Shown piece by piece: positions 23,201 through 34,299 of a stretch of 64,000 bases of DNA (the first letter of the stretch is position 1; each line of letters starts with the position of its first letter). Made by a program: the position numbers and the translations under genes. This DNA comes from Dactylorhiza incarnata (Eukaryota; Streptophyta; Magnoliopsida; Asparagales; Orchidaceae): assembly GCA_033032865.1 (NCBI GenBank), contig JAWHQI010000185.1, positions 1,426,001-1,490,000 of the forward strand, given 5' to 3'. The notes under the pieces are model-generated. The model made no database searches. It saw nothing but the letters and a program-made list of their open reading frames with translations, and was not told the DNA's origin.

Positions 23201-24465
23201 ATCTTCAGCCAGGGCATGCTGCTGCAGGAAAGGAGGAAGCTGAGGCCAGGCAGAATGATGGAGGATGGGGAGGAGCCTTCTCGGCTTCTGCTGGAGCTGC
23301 GGCTCCTATCAACTATCAGGAGGACTGGATCGTGGACTCGGGGTGTGGTCATCACCTCACCGGGGACGAGTCGAAGCTTTCTTCAGCTCAGCCGTACTCA
23401 GGTAATGATGCCATTATTACTGCTGATAATACCGTGCATGCTGTTGAGAAGGTGGAGGTTGTTTCCTTGGGCAGTGATAGAGGGACACTAACGTTGAAGA
23501 GTGTCTATCATGTGACCGGAATGAGAAAAAATCTCTTCTCCGTGACCAACGTTGTAGATGCTGGGTATTACGTTCTGTTCGGCCCAACAGAAGTGAAGTT
23601 TCTTCGGAATATGGAGGCGGTGAAGGCTGAGGTCGTTCATGTGGGGAGAAGGGAAAAAGACTTGTTCGTTTTATCGACAAGTTCTTATGTCGACAAGATG
23701 CGGACGAATGATAGTGCTGTCATATGGCACGAGAGGTTGGGGCATGTAGGAATGGATAAGCTGAAGGCTATGGCGGTGAAATGTCTGGTCAAGGGCCTGC
23801 CTAGTCTATCTTCCTACGGAGATGGTCATATTTGCGCAGGATGTCAGTTCGGCAAGTCTCATCGACTACTGTTTGACAAGTCGCAGACAAGGAGTAGTGT
23901 GTTGTTGGAGTGCATCCACGGTGACTTGATGGGACCGACTGCTACCCCAAGCCTCAGAGGCAGCAGGTATATGCTGGTGTTGATCGATGATTACACCAGA
24001 TATGTCTGGGTTTATTTCTTGAAGGAGAAGGCGGAGGCGTTTGCCAAGTTTGTGGAGTTCAAGGAGCTTGTGGAGGGTCGGCTAGGCCTGCAAGTTAAGA
24101 ATTTGAGAACTGACAACGAAGGGGAGTTCACCTCTGGTGAGTTCTCTAGTTTTTGCAGGAAGGCGGGCATCCAGAGGGAGCTTACTTGTGCACATACTCC
24201 ACAACAAAATGAAGTTGCAGAGCGGAAGATCCGTCATCTGACGGAGACCTGCAAGTGTTGGCTGCATGCCAAGAGTATCCCAAAGTCCTTCTGGGCGGAG
24301 GGAATGTCTTGTGCTGCCTACGCCATCAACAGGATGCCTCTCAGTCCCATCAACATGTTGATCCCGCATGAGATAATGTTTAAGGAAAAGCCAAGCGTGG
24401 CTCACCTTCGGGTGTTGGTTCCACATGCAATGTGCACATTCCAGATGCGCTTCGGACGAAGCTAG
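23197..24465 (+). pseudogene. Element D protease and integrase
   Basis: A 422-residue frame. Protease motif WIVDSGCGHHLTG near residue 48, GAG-pre-integrase zinc region (WHERLGHVGMDKL ... CAGCQFGK) near 175-225, and integrase core with HGDLMGP, RTDNEGEF and TPQQNEVAERK supplying the D-D-E acids. A frameshift near 24415 ends it inside the integrase C-terminal domain; the protein continues in the next frame from 24432 (HIPDALRTKLDAK). Confidence 0.9.
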
Positions 24466-25304
24466 ATGCGAAAGCAAGGAAGCTAGTCTTCGTGGGTTAT
24501 GATGATCGGAAGAAGGGCTGGAAGTGCATGGACTCGGAGGCGCGGAGATTTGTTGTATCTCGCGACATTGTGTTCGACGAGGTGACATACTACAAGGGAA
24601 GCTCTGGTGTTGAGCTACCAAAAAGCAGGGTGGAGGAGCCGGAGAAAGCTGTGGAAAATCTTCAGGTGGAGCTGCCTGTGTCACCAGGTGGTCCATCAAT
24701 ATCTAGTTCTGAGGCAGAGCCTTCTGGATCAAGAAGCAGGGGGAGCAATGCTCCGAGTACGTCTGGAAGGGGAGCTAGGGAAGAAGCAGCTGTGGATGTT
24801 GCGAGTCAGGGGAAGGAGCTGAGGAGATCGAAGCGAACAATCATTTCCCCTGATCGCTATACAGGAGGAAACATGGTGAGCTTTGTCTCGTGTTTCTTTG
24901 CTGGTCCCTTGGATGAGAGGGAGCCGTCGAGCTTTGAAAAGACCAAAGGCGTGGAACAATGGGATTCAACTATGCAGGAAGATATGAGTGCTCTTGAGAA
25001 GAATGAGACTTGGTCTCTGGTGCCCAGGCCTAAGGGTATCACCCCTGTGACATGCAAGTGGGTCTATAAACTCAAGAACAAGGCTGACGGCAGTATCGAG
25101 CGATACAAGGCTCGCCTTGTGGCTCGGGGATTTTTGCAGCAATACCGTGAAGACTATGAAGAGACATTCAGTCCGGTGGCAAAAATGACTTCAGTTTGGG
25201 TTGTGATTGCCTTGGCGGCATGTTGGGGGTGGGAGATTTGGCAGCTCGACGTAAAGAATGCATTCTTGTACGACGAGATTGACAAGGACATCTTCATGGT
25301 CTAG
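24432..25304 (+). pseudogene. Element D integrase end and RT start
   Basis: The frame picks up at HIPDALRTKLDAKARKLVFVGYDD, crosses a Ser/Gly-rich linker and RRSKRTIISPDRYTG, and enters RT: ETWSLVPRPKG, TCKWVYKLKNKADG, ARLVARGF, ETFSPVAKMTSV and WQLDVKNAFLYDEIDKDIF with the first RT aspartate. A TAG at 25302 stops it where the D' relative reads Asp-Gln. Confidence 0.9.
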
Positions 25305-26465
25305 CCGTCAGGCTTTGTATCTGAAGATTTTCCGGAGCATGTCTGCAAGCTGAAGAAGGCCCTGTATGGGTTGAAGCAAGCGCCAAGGGCGTGGTATGGA
25401 AAGATAGCAGAATATCTCCTATTCTGTGGGTTTGGTGCTTCAGACTCAGACTCAAGCTTGTTCGTCAAGAAGAGCGGGGAGCTTCAAGTCATCGTGCTGC
25501 TTTACGTCGATGATATGATCGTGACGGGGAATTCGAAGGAGGAGGTAGCAAGGCTTCGGGTCGAGTTATCCATCAGGTTCGAGATGAAGGACTTGGGTGA
25601 GCTTCACCATTTCCTTAGACTCGAAGTGCAGAGGAAGGGAAGTGGAGTGCTGGTGTCCCAGGCTGGATATGCGGAGCGAATCGTGGATCGGTTTGGCATG
25701 AAGGAAGGGAAGTGCATTTCCACACCTATGGAAAAGGCCATGAAACTTCGCAAGGATGAGGGGAGGATTCTGGAAGATCCGCTGGTGTTCCGGGCTCTGG
25801 TTGGGAGCTTAATCTATCTGACGATGACCAGGCCGGATATTGCGTATGTAGTTGGCAGGGTGAGCCGCTATATGGCGGAACCACGGATGCCTCATCTACT
25901 AGCGGCCAAGAATATATTGAAGTATGTCAAGGCGACTTCGGATATGGGTCTCCTTTACAGGAGGGATGCGTGCTTCGAGGTGCATGGGTATATGGATGCT
26001 GATTACGGGGGAGATTCGGACAATCGGAAGTCGACGTTTGGATACGTCTTCATGGTGGGCCCTATAGCTATATCATGGTGCAGCAAGAAGCAGGATTCCG
26101 TGTCTGTCTCAACCACGGAAGCGGAATACAAGGCTTCGGCCTTGGCAGCTCAAGAAGCCATCTGGCTTAGGAGGTTGGTAGGAGACGTCCATAAGGAGGT
26201 TCGGGGTCCGACTCTGCTCCGTGGCGACAATGAGAGTGCTCTCAAACTGGTTACTAATCCAGTTTGTCACGCGAGGACCAAGCATATCGAGATAGAGCAT
26301 CATTTCATTCGTGAGAAGGTGTTGGAGGGATCTCTTTCGGTCGAGCATGTTCGGAGTCAGGACAACATTGCTGACATATTCACAAAGGCGCTGGCGAAGG
26401 GGCCGTTCACTCGGCTAAGGAGCTTACTTGGACTGTTTTCAACTTCCCACTTCAAGGGGGAGTGT
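25305..26465 (+). pseudogene. Element D RT (catalytic part) and RNase H
   Basis: After the TAG the same reading continues as [28 protein letters not shown] and the catalytic LLYVDDMIVTGN. RNase H carries MDADYGGD, STTEAEYKASALAAQEAIW, GDNESALK and HHFIREKVLEGS. It ends HFKGEC followed by the stop, whose bases overlap the start of the 3' LTR; the polypurine tract lies inside the last codons. This half is otherwise clean over 360 residues. Confidence 0.92.
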
Positions 26466-27566
26466 TGAAAATGTTGAAGTGGAAGTTTGTGGGAGTTGGC
26501 GGTCTGGGGAGACCGCGCGGTCTGGTCTGACCACACGGTCTTGCGGTCTCCTCTAGCGGTCTGACCTCTCTGGTCTAGCCGCGGGCTATTCGGTGTGACC
26601 GCCGGTCTTCTGTCCAAGGGTACCGAGGTGAGGTCGCGCGGTCTGGTGCTTGTGACCGCATGGTGGGGGCAGCCCGGTCTGGTGGCTGTCCGGTTTCTTT
26701 GTGGTGCACGCGGACTAAGGTCTTCTTAGTTGCGCGGTCTCCGGTGTGTGCTTGCAAGGCTGGTCCTTCGGCGATCTGCTGGTATATGTGGTCACAGGTG
26801 TCTGGTCGACTTGGCGGGCTGTTGCCCTAGTCGGCCTGGTGTATTCACGGTCTCTAGAGGAGGTCGGGTGGCGAACTCGGGTGGTGAGCGGCTTCTTGGA
26901 GGAGTGGCGATCTCCTTGTCTATGATGAAGCTGGCGAGCTCACTAAGCAGGAGGATCCTTTGCTGATCGCGCGGGTTGACCGGTCTGGTCGCGCGATCAA
27001 GGAACGATGACTCTATCTCATAGGGCGGTGACTGGATAAGGTCTCACGCCTATAAATAGGAGCCACTGTTGCAGCAATCACATTGCGCCAAGTGTAAGCA
27101 GAACTCGCGGCTAGTTCTTGCGGTCTCATTTCTTGTGATCGGTCGGTCTTGCTGATTGAACTTCTTTTGTGCAGCTTCTGCGGATTGTGCGGGCAGCAGC
27201 GGTCATCTCCTTTTCTGAAGGTGTTCGGGCGGTCACGCGGCTTGCAGTGCGGGTTGCTGGAGTTCGGGAGAATCAGTGGCAGATCGTGGTGTTCTCAGTT
27301 GGTGTTGATCAAGTCGCTGGCAGGCAGTTTGGGTGGTCTCGTCTTCTAGTCGAGCGAACTGTCAGGTCGGGTGGTCAGGCGGTCTCAGGAAGGCAGACCG
27401 CTGGTTATCTCTTCAGCTTGCTTTTCTCTTTTGTTTTTGTGTACTGGCGAAATCATGTCTCGCCATGTATACCTCGCCTTGTAATGAAGTTTTCTGCTAG
27501 CATCAATAAATATTGAAGTTGTTTTTCATGTGCTTCTGGTTGTTGGCTTGAACTTTGAGTTACACT
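26463..27566 (+). repeat. Element D 3' LTR, end replaced
   Basis: It matches the 5' LTR up to GAGTTACACT, then departs. The last ~40 bp of the D LTR are missing and LTR-end plus primer-site sequence of another element (E) follows. It contains the perfect palindrome AGACCGCGCGGTCT at 26510-26523. Confidence 0.88.
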
Positions 27567-28212
27567 GTGCACTTTCAATTTGTATCAGAGGGAAGTTGAT
27601 CATTAAAAGGTTAACACCTTGATCAAAAGATCTCATACTCTCATTTCTTTATTTTAATATGAATTAAAACCATTTTTCTAAGAAAATGAGTTCTAAGGAT
27701 TATGCATCAACAAGACCTCCAGTGTGTAACATGAATAAGTTTACACTTTTGAAGGCCAGAATAATGTTGTATATGAACTCTATTGATGATGACATTTTTA
27801 ATGTCATTATTACAGGTCCTCCAGTCCCAGTAAAGAAAGATGTTAGTGGGACAGTGACACAAACTACAATCCCTAGAGCAGAGTGTACTGATGCTGAGAA
27901 GAAGGTGAAGGCATGTGATGCCAAATCCATGAATATCCTGGTCTCAATTATGTTAGATGACATATTTCAAAAAGTTGCTGATTGCAACTCTACCAAAGAA
28001 ATCTGGGAATATCTCTCCAGATTAGTTGAAGGCAGTTCTGATAAAAGACAAGAAGCCACTTCTCATATCCCAATATGAGAACTTCAAGAAAAAAGCTGAT
28101 GAAAGCATTGTTGAAATATATGACAGGTTCAGCTTCATCATAAATGAGCTGAGAGGGCTTGACAATGAAATTTCTCTAATAGAAATTAATGACAAGCTCC
28201 TCATGTGCTTTC
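27567..28212 (+). mobile_element. Element E, sirevirus-like copia remnant
   Basis: Only 11 bp of LTR end (GTGCACTTTCA, 27567-27577), a decayed primer site (TTTGTATCAGAGG) and the first half of gag are present. The LTR end is identical to the LTR end of element A read on its own strand. It is cut at 28212 by element C, with CTTTC as the probable target bases. Its remainder should lie beyond 64 kb. Confidence 0.75.
27686..28212 (+). pseudogene. Element E gag, N-terminal half
   Basis: ATG at 27686 opens MSSKDYASTRPPVCNMNKFTLLKARIMLYMNSIDDDIFNVI, closely matching the gag of A (KDYASTRPPICNLEKFALWKTRIRIYLNSIDDELFNVI). A frameshift of one base class near 28045 moves the reading to the frame with LLISQYENFKKKADESIVEIYDRFSFIINELRGL, again as in A. 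It stops at DKLLMCF, where C is inserted. Confidence 0.88.
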
Positions 28213-29485
28213 TGATAGTTTATTTAGGATATAGTCTTAGTCACCTAGAGGGGGGGGGGGGGGGGGTGAATAAGTTTCTTTTATTTTAGGCTAGCTGTTT
28301 TCTGATTTTAGGTTAGTGAAGTATCAAGCACAGAAAACACACAAAGATTTATAGAGGTTCCTCAAGACAGGGTGTCTTGAGTAGTCCTCTTTCCCCCTTC
28401 CCCTTTCTAACAATGAGTTAGAAAAAGGTCAACTTCTCCAAACTAAGCTCAAAGAGCCTACATCACAGATCCCTTAGGATCTCTCATGTTTTCCCAAACT
28501 CTACCTCAGGCTCAACAACCCTACCTCATGCTCAACATCCCTACCTCAGGCTCAATAGCCCTACCTCAGATCACACAATGATCCTACACTCAAGCTGACC
28601 TCTCAGCTCTACATTTCAGGCCAAACAGCCCTACACCCTCAGGCAAAGATGCCCTACAAACTCAGAACAATTAAGTTCCTACAGAAGTAATAAGATGGGA
28701 TTACAATCAGAAGATAAAAGAGGTGGTCTTCTGCTTCTGAACAACTGTGGTTGCAGTCTTGAACCAGTGAGGAGTAGGAATGCCCCAACCTGATTCTTCT
28801 TGATCCTTTCCATCAGATGATGGACTGGATCAACTTGCTCTTTCTTGAGTTGAACAACAGGAGCAATCTCTTCTCTCCTTGCAAACTCAGGTAATCAAGA
28901 AGTGAAAGCTTCTTGGCTGCCGACAATAAACCATTAATCTTGTTCTTCTTTTGTGTGTTGGAGAGTAAAATGTAGGGAGAGTTGTTTACAAATCCCTAAC
29001 TTATTCTTTTTATACTTCAATGATCTTCAACGGCTCTTAGCTGTCCTTCTGACAGGTATGGGAGTGATTGGTGGACACTAAGAAGCCTTTCTGCATCTTG
29101 CGCCAAAAGCAGAACCCGACAGATCATTTTGAATCTATCTCAGCGGTTGGGCTGAGATGGCTTGCTGTCTCAACGACTACTTCTGTCCCGTCCCAGCAGA
29201 TTCGCTGAGACAGACAATTGTCTCAACGGTTTTCTTCTATCTACAGCTCAGCAGGCCCAGACACCTTCTCAGCGGCTCCTGGCCTTGTCTCAGCGGTTCA
29301 GCTGAGACTGAGAGCTTGTCTCAGCGGTTTTGATAGTAAACCTACTGAACATACATCACACCATGGTATGACCCTACCTTGCATGGTCAAGAAATAGAAT
29401 GGGGTTTATCAAATACAACTTGCACTTAGCATTGAGTGTGAAGCTTCTTCAAATCAAGGGAACATTGAGGGTCATTTTCCTAACA
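28213..29485 (-). repeat. Element C 3' LTR
   Basis: The minus strand begins TGTTAGGAAAATGACC after the purine tract AAATAGGGGGAGAT (29486-29499) and probably ends ...ACTATCA at 28213. It contains a 17-base G run (plus strand) at 28250-28266, a TATAAAAAG box (29006-29014) and a cluster of TCTCAGCGG dyads at about 29140-29335. The left end is inferred from where E's gag stops. Confidence 0.78.
29006..29014 (-). promoter_or_regulatory. TATA box of the C LTR
   Basis: TATAAAAAG on the minus strand, about 130 bp downstream of the nearest TCTCAGCGG dyads. Confidence 0.55.
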
Positions 29486-29876
29486 ATCTCCCCCTATTTG
29501 AAGAAGGCAGAACACCCTCAAATGCTAAAGTACATACCATATCAATATTTGTCAAGTTACTTCATAACATGATAATCATTATATCATACTCATATAAACA
29601 TTGTTATAATATTTAGGATAAAATTATAACAAAAGATATTCATGCCAAGTATGTTACAACCGGAGTTTATCAGTCCCATAATATGATTAAATACACATGA
29701 TAGTGCATCACAGATTAACTTATTCAATAATAGTAGAGTAAACTTTTAGCTAAAGCTCAGATTAGCTAATGACATGAGGTGATGACTTCAACATTCCATT
29801 CATAAGTAGTTCAGATAGAGTAATGAGTCATAGTTTAATTTGCATTCACATATTCACAAAATATTTATACATTCAT

Positions 29877-32501
29877 CTAGAGTTTTCGTTTCTTAGAAGA
29901 AGAGCATTCAGGAAAATCAGCAACTGCTTCTTTTCCTTTGACTGAAGCATCTTGGTTTGCTGCAGCATCCATGTCTTCAGCAAATACATCTTCTTGAACT
30001 GGAAGCTCCTTCTTTTCAGTATTGGCAGCCTTAATTTCAGCAATTCTTCTCTTGTTCTCTTGCCTTTGGAAATACAGAAATGGCTTTGGGATGTATCTAG
30101 AAGGCATTCTCTTTGGATTTTCTTTTCTTACTAGATTGGCTTTGAAAACTCTTTCTCTCTTTGAATTTCTCTCTAGATGCTTTATCCATTCTTCAGATGG
30201 ATAAAGCTTGTCAATATCTTTACAGACCTGACCATGGCTTATCCAGGCATTCAGAATTATGTCCTTGGAGTCATCACTCCATTGCTCATAGTCAGGGTCT
30301 CTATTTTGCACATCCCTTTGCTTGGCCATGAATTCTTCAACCAACATTACTTGTTCTCTTTCTCTCTCTTTTTCAAACTTTCATTTTGTGCAATGGCTGC
30401 TTGATGTGGGAAGTCCCAATCTTCTGCCCTGTTGACATCTAAGATAGGATGGTTCAGTGCTATACTGCCAAATAGGGTCTGGAAGACATTCTCAAAGTCA
30501 GCTTGAAGCACACCTTTTAACTTGCCTACTTCTTCATTCAGTTGGGAAGAGGTGGCTCTTGCACAATGGATTAAGAGACAGTGGCAGTTTCTGTTCTCAG
30601 CTCTTCCTTATACCTGTCAGCTTCTTCATTTAACTGCATAGCAGTGGAGTATGCATATTCTTGAAGATGATTGGCTGACTTCTCTATCATCTCATCTGTT
30701 TGACTGACATAATTTTTTACATATCTCATGTCCTATTCAGATAGCTGGAGGTATTTGTCCATAGATCTGAGGATTGTGTTCTGAGAGATCACAGTGTTCT
30801 CTGCTAGATCAAACCATTTGGTCATTTGTTTGTTCAGCATGCCAGTGTTCTCCTTGATATCTTGGAACTCAGTCATGACTGCAATCTTCACATTCACGAT
30901 GGACTGATCAATATAGTCTTTGACTGTTGAAACTGATTGGTCAACATAAATCTTCATAGAGTTGAGGTGATGTTCCAGCATTATGTGAATGGCATTCAGA
31001 ATATTCTCATTGGAAGAGGTGGAAATGGAGGCTTGCTGAGCAGTGATCATTGGGGCTTGAGGCCTTGGTGGACTTGAAGGAGGTACTATGTTAAGTATTA
31101 TCTGCACTGCAGGTTCAGGCAGTACTACAGCTGGAGGATCCATCATCACAACAAATGATGCTATATCATCAATGTGATCAGGGTGGACTTGATCATCATC
31201 CATCTCATCTTCATTACCATCATCTTGATTATCATTATTATCATGATCTTGCTCCTCCCCCTCAGAGAGAGCATCCTTGTCAGATGAGTCCAGGAAGGCT
31301 GGGACAATTATTTGGAGTTAGAGTGAAATACTTAGAAATTCTAAAGTTAAGATTGTTAGGCTTACCAAGAACTTCATCTTTCATAGCAGTTGGCTCTTGC
31401 TGCTTCTCCCCCTCAGTTGGATCAACTTGATTTGATGAGTCCAGAAATTCTAGGACAAGAATTGTGGTGTTAGATTTAATGATTTTGCAATGCTAAGGCT
31501 GGGTTTCTAAGACTTACCAATAACATGATCTTTGTCAGCTGATGGCTCTTGTGGCTTCTCCACCTCAGATGGGGCATCAGATGGGCCTTGTTGGTGTAAG
31601 TCCGAGAGAGCTAGAGAGTCATCAACGTTATGAGATATTCTTCTTTCAAGATTTAGAATTATTGTATCAAGCTCACTTTGTAATCCTTAGGAGAAGGAAC
31701 TTTGTCCTTGTCAGATGTGGCTCCTACACTTCCATCTTGATCATTGATACCATCCATGGGGGGTGGATCTTTTCCTTTTTCCACAGTGGGATAACTCATG
31801 GGAAGCACCCTGGTAAACCTTTCTAATGTTTTGATGTCCATTCTCTTGAGATAATGAAGGTTTACTCCTTTGGATTTGTTGAACTTGTCAGGGTGGGTTT
31901 GGAGTAGGTACATGGAATGAATTCTGCCCATGTTGGGTGCTTGCATACATTCTTTTATTCTTTGAAATAGGACTTGAACCCAAGAGGTTTTTCTTTTTAG
32001 TATAATCCTTGTCATGAGGTCAAACATGTATTGTGATATTGTGTCATGCGACCCTGGTTTGCAGAGGATAACTTTGCCCACAATATCTGACAGTAGTTTT
32101 CCGTTTTGGTTGAAGAATTTTCTTGCTAATGATCCAGTTTTGGTATCATTATACTCTGTCCATTTCAGAGCTTTCTTCTTATCTTTTTCAGAGATTTCAT
32201 CCTCCTCACTGGGACTGCAAGATGGGAGATGTAGACCTTGTTGTAGTTTTGTGGAGGTTATCTTTATTCTTTCTTCTCCTATCTTTGACTTGAGGCATGA
32301 CTTGGTAGTGGATAGCTTAGCATGGCCAAACCATTCCAGAATCTTAGTTCTAAGAATGATACAAGGTTCAGAAAGGAGAAATTACAGGCCTTGGTCTGCA
32401 AGAAGTTGAATTACTCCCTTGATATCTTCTGAAGCATGAGCAAACCCATCCCTGACTATCTCATAGCCTTCAAGAAGATCTTTAGAGCTTTTGGGAGCCA
32501 T
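29877..32501 (-). pseudogene. Element C third ORF (env-position ORF) with introns
   Basis: ATG at 32501 opens MAPKSSKDLLEGYEIVRDG; a TAA falls at about codon 40. The frame then runs clean through WTEYNDTKTGSLARKFFNQNGKLLSDIVGKV and SWVQVLFQRIKECM to SPKDYK (31677). Two short exons (31610-31518 and 31449-31366) and a longer one from 31298 follow, with GT..AG introns between them. The donor after the first exon is uncertain in phase. The long exon gives an acidic Asp/Asn stretch, a Pro-rich segment and a coiled-coil-like region to a stop at 30733. The frame can be followed about 55 residues further and then, shifted, over 30347-29877. The last part is charged and ends SSSKKRKL. No signal peptide or membrane segment is evident. 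The position matches the env-like ORF of sireviruses; the function is unknown. Confidence 0.7.
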
Positions 32502-32594
32502 TGCTGTGGTAGTAGAATACGCTGGGACAGAAGAGAAGGTGATTCATCTCGGCGGCTAGGAAAGAAGGGTCGTGTACCTTTCACTAATAAGATT

Positions 32595-32860
32595 GACTAT
32601 TTATATGGCCTAAGACTTAGGTATAATTAACCCTAATAATTAGATTTAATTGCTCTTATAATTGTAAGTGAAAATGGTTCAATTTGGGGTTGCATTTAGA
32701 CAAAGTATACTGAAACCAACCCGTCTCAGCGGAACCGCTGAGATGGCGACCTAGCCGCTGGGACAGAGCACCGTCAGCCGCTGGGACAGATTTAGCCATC
32801 TCAGCGGCTCAGCTGAGACTTTTCCCAGCTGTCTCAGCGTCTCAGCTAAAACGGACTGTT
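32595..32860 (-). promoter_or_regulatory. Promoter-like block between pol and the third ORF of C
   Basis: The dyad TCTCAGCGG-AA-CCGCTGAGA lies at 32724-32743, with further CTCAGCGG, CCGCTGGGACAG and CTCAGCTGAGAC copies up to about 32850. They are followed (minus strand) by TATAAATAG at 32598-32606 and the third-ORF ATG 97 bp later. The motif family and the order (dyads, then TATA) are the same as in the C LTR. Confidence 0.65.
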
Positions 32861-33042
32861 CTGTTTTAGCTGATCTTACAATCTAACCCTAAATTCATTT
32901 GAGATATGATTGTTTGAAGTCCTAACCATGTCACTAATAGAGTTGATGTGACAACATTTTAAGTTACAACAAGACATGCATTATATAATACATGATTGAA
33001 AGAGAGAAATATTTTACACTATTCAACATTTAACATTCCTAG

Positions 33043-34245
33043 TTAAATTTTGAAAGCATTAAACTTGGCCTCATCTAATGGATTTGTAGAGATATCAACA
33101 ACTTGATTGTCAGTGGGGACAAATTCAAGACATATATCTTTACATTCAACATGTTCTCTTATAAAATGATACCTTATCTCTATGTTCTTAGTCCTGCTAT
33201 GAGAGACATGATTCTTAGCAATAGAGATAGCACTGGATGAGTCACAATAAAGAGGATACTCACTTACCTTGAGGTTGTAGTCCTCTAACTGATGTTGAAT
33301 ACATAGTAGTTGTGTACAACAACTTCCTACAACAATGTATTCAGACTCAGCAGTGGATATTGCCACACTTATCTGCTTTTTGCTACTCCATGATATCAAC
33401 CTCCTTCCTAGGAATTGACAAGAGCCACTTGTGCTTTTCCTGTCTTCTTTGCAGCCTGCAAAATCTGCATCTGAAAATTCTGTTAGTTCAAAATCATTGT
33501 TCTTAGTGTACCAAAGGCCAAGATGCAGGCTGCCTTTAAGGTATCTCAAAATCCTTTTTGCAGCTGAGTAGTGAGATTCCTTAGGACATGCCTGGTACCT
33601 AGCACACACACATGTAACATACATAATATCTGGTCTACAAGCAGTTAAATATAATAGGGATCCAATGATGCACCTGTACATGGATTCATCAAAGGCCTTG
33701 CCCTTCTCATCCTTGTCCAGGGAAATGTTGGACCCCATGGGAGTTTTCAGTGAAAGCTGATTCCATCCCAAACTTCTTGATAAGCTCCCTAGTGTACTTA
33801 GTTTGAGAGATGAATATACCCTCATCAGAATGTTTCACTTGGAGGCCTAAAAAGTACTTGAGCTCTCCCATACTGCTCATCTCAAACTCCCCCTGCATTA
33901 GGTTGGCAAACCTTTTGCAGAGGTTGTCATCAGTAGACCCAAATATTATGTCATCAACATATATTTGGACTAGAAGACACTTGCCCCTTGTTTCCCTAAG
34001 AAACAATGTACTATCTATCTTTTCCCTCAAGAACTTGTTCTTGATGAGAAATCTAGACAATGTCTCATACCAAGCCCTGGGGGCTTGCTTTAAACCATAA
34101 AGAGCTTTCCTAAGTAAATATACGTGATTAGAGAAGGTTGGATGCACAAAACCTGATGGTTGTTCAACATATAACTCTTCCTTCAAGTCACCATTAAGGA
34201 AGGCTGATTTGCATCCATTTGATACACTTTGAACCTATTGTGGGC
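33043..34245 (-). pseudogene. Element C RT and RNase H
   Basis: RT in 34186-33707: [33 protein letters not shown] and catalytic [15 protein letters not shown], a SIRE/Maximus signature. A frameshift near 33750 moves to 33825-33043, which gives MYRCIIGSLLYLTACRPDIMY and RNase H: FSDADFAGCKEDRKSTSGSC, STAESEYIVVGSCC, CDSSSAISIAKN and HHFIREHV-type text. Another break near 34200 separates it from the start of RT. The stop is at 33043, followed by the promoter-like block. Confidence 0.9.
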
Positions 34246-34299
34246 AGCATAGGCAAGAAATAACCTAATTGCTTCTAACCTTGCAATATGGGCAAACGT

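Larger units (their letters stand above)
21166..27566 (+). mobile_element. Element D, Ty1/copia element, plus strand
   Basis: It has a 1141 bp 5' LTR, primer site, gag, zinc knuckle, protease, integrase, RT, RNase H, a polypurine tract (AAGGGGGAG, 26454-26462) and a 3' LTR that breaks off about 40 bp before its end. It inserted in the 5' LTR of D'. It carries a few disabling changes: a frameshift after gag, one in integrase near 24420, and a TAG at 25302. The LTRs remain very similar. The copia domain order (integrase before RT) is clear; the lineage within copia was not assigned. Confidence 0.9.
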
